Origin: a virus | Virus record (IMG/VR): IMGVR_UViG_3300032893_000295 | Coordinates: 1-21,893 of that record | DNA length: 21,893 bases | Strand: one strand, 5' to 3' | Shown: positions 17,808-21,893 of the stretch, piece by piece | How the letters are laid out: each line of letters opens with the position of its first letter | How positions within the stretch are numbered: position 1 is the first letter of the stretch | The notes under the pieces: generated by a model | Database searches by the model: none | What the model was told of the DNA's origin: nothing | The model's input: the letters and a program-made list of their open reading frames with translations, nothing else | Position numbers and translations under genes: made by a program

Positions 17808-18284
17808 ATGGCCATCGAACTGCAAGGTGGAGCGTACAGCTTTGCCGATGTCAATATCGCGATCACCGGGCCGTTTATCAATGCTTCGCTTTCTAAGCCA
17901 GGCGTCTCTAATGAAGGCGCAGTGGTCCGGATGGATGGGGAGAAGAACCGTAAGACGGTCGGTGCGGGCGGGAGTTGGATGCAGTCGCTGATCGTGGCGC
18001 AATCGGGGCGGGTACGTTTGAGCTTGCTCAAGACTGGGGTGGGTAATTCCATCCTTTCTGCTGCATACAATTCTCAGAAATCCTCTGCTGCTTATTGGGG
18101 TCAGAATCTGATTACCATTAATAATCCAGTCAGTCTTGACAATGTGACGGCGCAAGGTGGAGCGTTTCTTAAACTGCCGGACGTGACCTATAGCGCTGAT
18201 GGAACAGCGTTGATGGAATGGGAATTTGATTGCGGGTTGATTGAAATGTTGTTGGGCGCGGGCGCGCTTACTCAGGGGCTTTAA
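17808..18284 (+). CDS. Tail tube protein (DUF3277 family)
   Basis: The product has 158 residues. A strong AAAGGAG (17794-17800) precedes ATG 17808. The length and the pattern fit DUF3277 tubes: YSFADVNIAITGPF, a GEKNRKTVGAGGSWMQSLIVAQSGRVRLSLLKTG stretch, SAAYWGQNLITINNP, and a C-terminal MEWEFDCGLIEMLLGAG. Position between the DUF3383 sheath and the chaperone is the standard layout. It forms the inner hollow tube through which DNA leaves. Confidence 0.85.
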   Translation: MAIELQGGAYSFADVNIAITGPFINASLSKPGVSNEGAVVRMDGEKNRKTVGAGGSWMQSLIVAQSGRVRLSLLKTGVGNSILSAAYNSQKSSAAYWGQNLITINNPVSLDNVTAQGGAFLKLPDVTYSADGTALMEWEFDCGLIEMLLGAGALTQGL

Positions 18285-18288
18285 CTAA

Positions 18289-18762
18289 ATGCCGCAGGAT
18301 GTTGTCGAGTTCAAGATTGGGGCACAACGCTATCAATGCGCGCCGATCGATTTGTTTACGCAATTGGGCATTGTTGCGCGTATCTCCCCACTTTATGCGA
18401 GTGGCTTTGCCGAGATGGTGCCTTTCATGGTCTGGTTTCGGGACGCAGGTATCAGCAGTCTTGATAACCTGACAGTTGAGAAGGTTACGCAAATCATGAC
18501 GCCCATCGCACGTGAAGTGGCCAAGATGAGCGATGCCGATCGCAATTTTGTCATCTCTTCTTGCCTCGGAGCAGTTGCTCGCTGGCGCGATCCGGGGGGT
18601 CCCTGGGAGCCGGTCTGGAACAAGGCGGCTAATGTGGCTATGCTCGATGACATCAACGACGCGATGTTGGCGCTTCGCATATCGATGGAGGTTGTCCGGA
18701 TCAGGCTCTCTAGTTTTTTTCCAGAGCGCCTCTTCACATTCCTCGAAGGGGCGACGTCCTAA
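18289..18762 (+). CDS. Tail assembly chaperone, short (unshifted) form
   Basis: The product has 157 residues. The N-terminal KIGAQRYQCAPIDLFTQLGIVARISPLY is followed by helical, hydrophobic blocks and WRDPGGPWEPVWN. Tail assembly chaperones of this position bind the tape measure protein before tube assembly. The gene has a T7 run in phase at codons 142-144 with a stem just downstream, and the -1 frame runs open into the ORF at 18774-18959. Frameshifting would give a longer form of 223 residues, with 144 from this frame and 79 from the other. This mirrors lambda G and GT. It starts 4 bases after the tube gene's stop. Confidence 0.75.
   Translation: MPQDVVEFKIGAQRYQCAPIDLFTQLGIVARISPLYASGFAEMVPFMVWFRDAGISSLDNLTVEKVTQIMTPIAREVAKMSDADRNFVISSCLGAVARWRDPGGPWEPVWNKAANVAMLDDINDAMLALRISMEVVRIRLSSFFPERLFTFLEGATS
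18714..18753 (+). promoter_or_regulatory. Programmed -1 ribosomal frameshift site
   Basis: T TTT TTT at 18714-18720 is in the exact phase required (0-frame codons AGT TTT TTT). After 6 spacer bases (18721-18726), CGCCTCTTC (18727-18735) pairs with GAAGGGGCG (18745-18753), forming 9 base pairs, one of them G-U, around a 9-base loop. A -1 shift leads into a frame free of stops until TAA 18957-18959. Position just before the tape measure gene is where tail chaperone frameshifts are known. Confidence 0.8.
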
Positions 18763-18773
18763 GTTTCGAAGTT

Positions 18774-18959
18774 ATGCGCATGCCGCATGATGAAGATTGG
18801 TTACTTGCTCCTTGTGCGGCAAACATGTATCGTTATGAGAGTTTGTTTGATGGGAAATTAGACTTGGTAGACGTAATGCGTGCTAATGAATATCTTGCTG
18901 TGCGCGCAGAAAATCAAGCGCGGGCGCAAGAGGCAGCAATAGTAAAGGCTAGGCGTTAA
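18774..18959 (+). CDS. Frameshift extension of the tail assembly chaperone
   Basis: In the -1 frame relative to the gene at 18289, this region continues from the frameshift site without a stop. It encodes RAPLHIPRRGDVLSFEV, then MRMPHDEDW, MYRYESLFDGKLDLVDVMRANEYLAVRAENQARAQEAAI and KARR. The ATG at 18774 has no good Shine-Dalgarno, so most product is expected as the C-terminal 79 residues of the fusion. The helical Ala- and Glu-rich end matches the second chaperone domain found in other phages. It ends right before the tape measure ATG (TAA then ATG). Confidence 0.75.
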   Translation: MRMPHDEDWLLAPCAANMYRYESLFDGKLDLVDVMRANEYLAVRAENQARAQEAAIVKARR

Positions 18960-21251
18960 ATGCCAGAGACTATCCGCGAATTTCTTGTTGGTCTTGGCTG
19001 GACGAATGATGAAGCCAGCCAACGGAAATTTGAAACAGCGATCACGACTGCAACATTGCAGGCCAAGTTGCTTGGCGATGCGATCGAGGCGACTGCGCGT
19101 AAAGTTGCCGCTTCAGTCACTTCGGTAACAGCTAATTTTGAGAATTTGTTTTATCAGTCCAGCCGTATGAACATGACGGCGCGAGACATTACTAATTTGC
19201 GTTATGCTTTAGAACAGACTGGCGTTCCTCTCGGGGAGGCGAATGCCGGGCTTGAAGCAATGGGCCAACAGTTTAGGGAAAACCCACAAGCCGCCATGTA
19301 CTGGTGGGGAAAGTTCGGATTGGAGCTTGATCGAGTTACTGGCAAATTTAAATATAATGCTGAAGAGGCGCGCAGGAATGCAGGCTCGGTAACATCTCCA
19401 ATTTTCGAGATGTATCGCGCGCATACCGGGATGAGTGAGCAGATGGCGCAGGCGCTTGCGCGCCATCCTGAAGAGATTGCCCGGTTCATTGCGCAAAGCG
19501 AAGGGATGTTGCAAGGGGCAGGGCTCGATCCAGAGGCTGCGGCAAAACAGGGGCAAGCTCTTGAGCGGGTGTTCCGGGAAACCTTTACTCGCATTTCGGT
19601 AATCGCCAATCAATTTTCAACGGATCTTGGGGCCGATCTACAAGGCCCGGTGACAGCATTTAATAAATGGCTTGACGATAATAGTCCAACCATTTCGACG
19701 ACACTTAAAGATATTTCTAAGGATCTAGGAGAAATTGCATCGGCTACCACAACAGCATTCAAGGAGTTTGTTATCAGCGATGAAGCAAAGCAGGGATGGG
19801 GCGAATTGCGTCAGGATATGCAAGATATTCGTTCTGTTATGGAATGGTTCATTGCACATAGCAAAGAAGCCGTTGATTGGCTGAACTATTTGTCTGGCGT
19901 AGGTCGAGGCCCGCATGCGGCGACTGATCTTAATCGAGCCATCACAGGACGAGAACATCCTCTTGTTGACCTTTACAATTGGCTCCAAAGCTTTACGCCC
20001 AAAACTATGTCTTCGGCAGAAGAGCTTGAAAGGATGCGTACTGGGCGAGCAATTTCTCCCGGATCTGTCTTCTTGCGTCAGCTAAATGAATTGTTTGGTA
20101 TTGAGGAAGCTCATCCAGCTGAACTTCCATTTATTTATCCTGGACGTCCACATACACCGACGCCGGGTACGGCTTATCCATTTGAACAACCAGAGCACCC
20201 GCATACGCCGACTCCGCAACGTAGTTGGTGGCAGCGGGCTGGGGATTTGGGCAGTTCGATTTGGAATCGGTTGACGGGTCTTTTAATCAATGGCCAACCA
20301 GTTTCGCAGTCGAATCCTCTACCAGTTACACTATCGACACAAGATATGTTGGCTTTGGAAGGACAACAAGCTTTTGGCGGGGGGGCTGCTATTGCTGGCG
20401 CAGGGGGCGTTAATGCAGGCGTGGCCGGGGGTGTTGGTTCAAGTGGCTTAGGACCGGGTAGTGGAGGACGTGGTGGCGGTGCGGTAAGCGGATCGTTTAT
20501 GGATGCTCTTGCTCAGATCGAGAGCGGCAATCAAAATATTCCTAGTGGGGTTGATCCTGATCCTCCCGGCTATCCTGGTGGACGAAGTCAAGGATACTTT
20601 CAGATCAATACACCAACATGGCGGATGTTTGCGGTAGGGACGCGCGGTGCTGATTACCCGAATGCCATGGCTGCTCCGCGTGATGTGCAAGCTGAAGTTG
20701 CTGCTCGCATTCCGCTTGCTCGATTTGGTCCTCGAACACAAAGAATGCTTATACAGGAGTTTGGTCCACTCAGTTTGCAAGAAACGATTGGTCAACTTGC
20801 ACATGAACATGGAACGCAGCCGAGTGCAGCAACAGATAAAGTTGCTATACAAGCTTCACCGACTGGAACCGGCATGCGTGCTCGCCCTCCCAGAACTAGC
20901 CCCCCGCCTGTTCCGACGGGCTGGCGCTTTGTTCCACAGACCGGGCCGCGCGATGCTCCTGATGCCGCTGGTCTGCCGACAGGTGCGATGCGCTTAGTAC
21001 CAGAACAGCATCCAGCAGGTTGGACTGCCCCGGTTCATACTTCGATGATCAGTGATCATCTGCAAAGGCTCGCGGCGCTTGGTCATCAGGTGACGCATAA
21101 TCATCAGGCGACGACGCATCAAGTTGCGCAAGACGTCAGTATTAAAATTGAAGGAGCCAATGATCCGGAGATGGTAGCGCGGGCAGTGGGCACACGACTC
21201 AAGCGTGATGCGATCGCGGCGACGACCAATCTCAAAGGGGCCTTCGCATGA
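18960..21251 (+). CDS. Tape measure protein with lytic transglycosylase-like domain
   Basis: The product has 763 residues and starts directly after the chaperone frame's stop. Residues 1-330 are helical and have the tape-measure pattern: FLVGLGWTNDEASQRKFETAI, EATARKVAASVTSVTANFENLFYQSSR, TARDITNLRYALEQTGV. Residues 385-425 hold a duplicated HTPTP motif in a Pro-rich linker. A Gly-rich linker follows at about 470-505. Residues 512-640 are a lysozyme-like domain: FMDALAQIESGN with a probable catalytic E521, and SQGYFQINTPTW starting at S543. The end has a His-rich stretch and VSIKIEGANDPEMVARAVG, typical of tape measure C-termini. The protein sets tail length and is ejected at infection; the hydrolase probably opens peptidoglycan locally. 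The end (LKGAFA) is closely repeated in the following mini-ORF. Confidence 0.8.
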   Translation: MPETIREFLVGLGWTNDEASQRKFETAITTATLQAKLLGDAIEATARKVAASVTSVTANFENLFYQSSRMNMTARDITNLRYALEQTGVPLGEANAGLEAMGQQFRENPQAAMYWWGKFGLELDRVTGKFKYNAEEARRNAGSVTSPIFEMYRAHTGMSEQMAQALARHPEEIARFIAQSEGMLQGAGLDPEAAAKQGQALERVFRETFTRISVIANQFSTDLGADLQGPVTAFNKWLDDNSPTISTTLKDISKDLGEIASATTTAFKEFVISDEAKQGWGELRQDMQDIRSVMEWFIAHSKEAVDWLNYLSGVGRGPHAATDLNRAITGREHPLVDLYNWLQSFTPKTMSSAEELERMRTGRAISPGSVFLRQLNELFGIEEAHPAELPFIYPGRPHTPTPGTAYPFEQPEHPHTPTPQRSWWQRAGDLGSSIWNRLTGLLINGQPVSQSNPLPVTLSTQDMLALEGQQAFGGGAAIAGAGGVNAGVAGGVGSSGLGPGSGGRGGGAVSGSFMDALAQIESGNQNIPSGVDPDPPGYPGGRSQGYFQINTPTWRMFAVGTRGADYPNAMAAPRDVQAEVAARIPLARFGPRTQRMLIQEFGPLSLQETIGQLAHEHGTQPSAATDKVAIQASPTGTGMRARPPRTSPPPVPTGWRFVPQTGPRDAPDAAGLPTGAMRLVPEQHPAGWTAPVHTSMISDHLQRLAALGHQVTHNHQATTHQVAQDVSIKIEGANDPEMVARAVGTRLKRDAIAATTNLKGAFA

Positions 21252-21299
21252 GGAATATCGGAAGCGGCAGTGCTCAGATTAAAGGAGCATTCGCATGAG
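21231..21299 (+). repeat. Imperfect 22-base direct repeat spanning the tape measure gene end
   Basis: Copies at 21231-21252 and 21278-21299 match at 18 of 22 positions and are 47 bases apart. Each includes AAAGG.G, TTCGCATGAG and an ATGA overlap. The second copy holds the Shine-Dalgarno and start of the Dit-like gene. Confidence 0.55.
21248..21298 (+). CDS. Possible 16-codon mini-ORF between tape measure and Dit genes
   Basis: ATG 21248 overlaps the tape measure stop (ATGA). The frame encodes MRNIGSGSAQIKGAFA and ends at TGA 21296-21298, which overlaps the next ATG at 21295. Its end resembles the tape measure's end at both DNA and protein level: 21278-21299 matches 21231-21252 at 18 of 22 positions. 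It may be a coupling device or a leftover of a small duplication. The next gene also has its own AAAGGAG at 21281-21286. Confidence 0.35.
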   Translation: MRNIGSGSAQIKGAFA

Positions 21300-21893
21300 C
21301 CTCGCCGATTTTGGTCCGCTCATTGGGGATGCGGCTAACAATTTTGCGTTGATCACAACACAGAACTCAGCGATCGGTTCACTTTATCCGGACGTAGTCA
21401 CGCGTGAGATTCATCACGATGACTTAATGATCACGGTCCAGCCGCGAGAGGTGGGTACCCCGGCCTCCGATCATGCTTACAAGCAACCGGTGACAGTCGA
21501 GATTTTTGGTGGCTATTCAGACTCGAACGCGCAGACCGAAGGCTATGTGGAATTCATCTATCAGCAATTCTTGGCTTTGCAGGCGAGCAAACAACCTTTT
21601 ACAGTAACGACGCGCAAGCGCGGCTACTCCAATATGCTCATTCGGAGCTTCTTGACTAAGACTGATGAAACGACATGGAGCACCCTCGAGTTTGTTGCCT
21701 TTTGTCAGGAAAGCATCATCGTTACGACCCAAACCTTGAACGAAGGAACAACGACGCAAGATCCGAGCGACGGCAATCAAGCTCTAGGGGATGGTCTTCC
21801 GGCAGGCGTCAATAACAATCTGGGTGGAGCTCAGGCATCCAGCTTTCCAGCCGTGACTAATGTTACAGGCACCGGGGTTTATCCGACTTGGAC
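21295..21893 (+). CDS. Dit-like baseplate protein, N-terminal part (3' partial)
   Basis: The frame is open from ATG 21295 to the end of the window, giving about 199 residues without a stop. AAAGGAG lies 8 bases upstream. The pattern IGSLYPDVVTREIHHDDLMITVQPREVGTPASDHAYKQPVTVEIFGG fits the N-terminal domain of Dit-like phage baseplate proteins, which start the tail tube and organise the baseplate. It continues with QQFLALQASKQPFTVTTRKRGYSNMLIRSF and VAFCQESI. From about residue 150 the sequence turns to low complexity (Asn, Gly, Thr, Ser), suggesting a linker to a further domain beyond the window. It follows the tape measure gene, as expected. Confidence 0.75.
   Translation, partial: MSLADFGPLIGDAANNFALITTQNSAIGSLYPDVVTREIHHDDLMITVQPREVGTPASDHAYKQPVTVEIFGGYSDSNAQTEGYVEFIYQQFLALQASKQPFTVTTRKRGYSNMLIRSFLTKTDETTWSTLEFVAFCQESIIVTTQTLNEGTTTQDPSDGNQALGDGLPAGVNNNLGGAQASSFPAVTNVTGTGVYPTW

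Noticed and set aside
1-21893. Search for tRNA genes, integrase, attachment site, promoters or an insertion sequence
   Set aside because: None was recognised; the whole window is filled by coding sequence on one strand.

Overview
The window is one continuous structural-gene operon of a contractile-tailed phage or prophage (class Caudoviricetes, myovirus-like). Every credible gene lies on the + strand, gene ends overlap or nearly touch, and no gap without a gene exceeds about 55 bases. The recognisable families run in the order DUF2213 protease, scaffold, decoration protein, DUF2184-type major capsid protein, DUF4054 and other neck proteins, DUF3383-type sheath, DUF3277-type tube, tail assembly chaperone with frameshift, tape measure and Dit-like baseplate protein. 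This order is typical of DUF3383/DUF3277 myoviruses. GC is moderately high and the codon use and repeat style suggest an alphaproteobacterial host, but that is inference. Terminase, portal, lysis, integration and replication genes are not in the window, so lytic phage and prophage cannot be told apart.

Layout. 2-274 is the 3' end of an extracellular-type or tail protein. 268-7293 is a 2341-residue protein with a Sec signal peptide, many cysteines, a carbohydrate-esterase-like (SGNH) core and about six copies of a Gly/Thr/Ser-rich repeat. 7290-10805 is the unusual head-maturation block. It holds an ADP-ribosyltransferase-like (ART-like) domain fused to topoisomerase IB, a 13-codon mini-ORF, a DUF2213 protein with its own ART-like domain, and a separate acidic scaffold protein with a strong internal start. 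10838-13073 encodes the decoration and major capsid proteins. 13129-15900 encodes six small neck and head-tail joining proteins, two of which look like DUF4054 paralogues. 15913-18284 encodes the sheath and tube. 18289-18959 is a tail assembly chaperone pair linked by a -1 frameshift site. 18960-21251 is a tape measure with a lytic transglycosylase-like domain. 21295 to the end is a Dit-like baseplate gene cut by the window edge.

How the parts work together. The DUF2213 protease and scaffold build and mature a prohead of the major capsid protein, which the decoration protein stabilises. The neck proteins close the portal and join the tail, the chaperones load the tape measure, the tube and sheath polymerise around it, and the tape measure's hydrolase domain probably helps cross peptidoglycan.

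The most novel features are the two ART-like domains placed in consecutive head-module genes, one fused to a topoisomerase IB with a complete catalytic set, and the giant signal-peptide-bearing esterase-like protein just upstream. The clearest regulatory signal is the frameshift site at 18714-18753. No promoter, tRNA, CRISPR array or integrase was seen.
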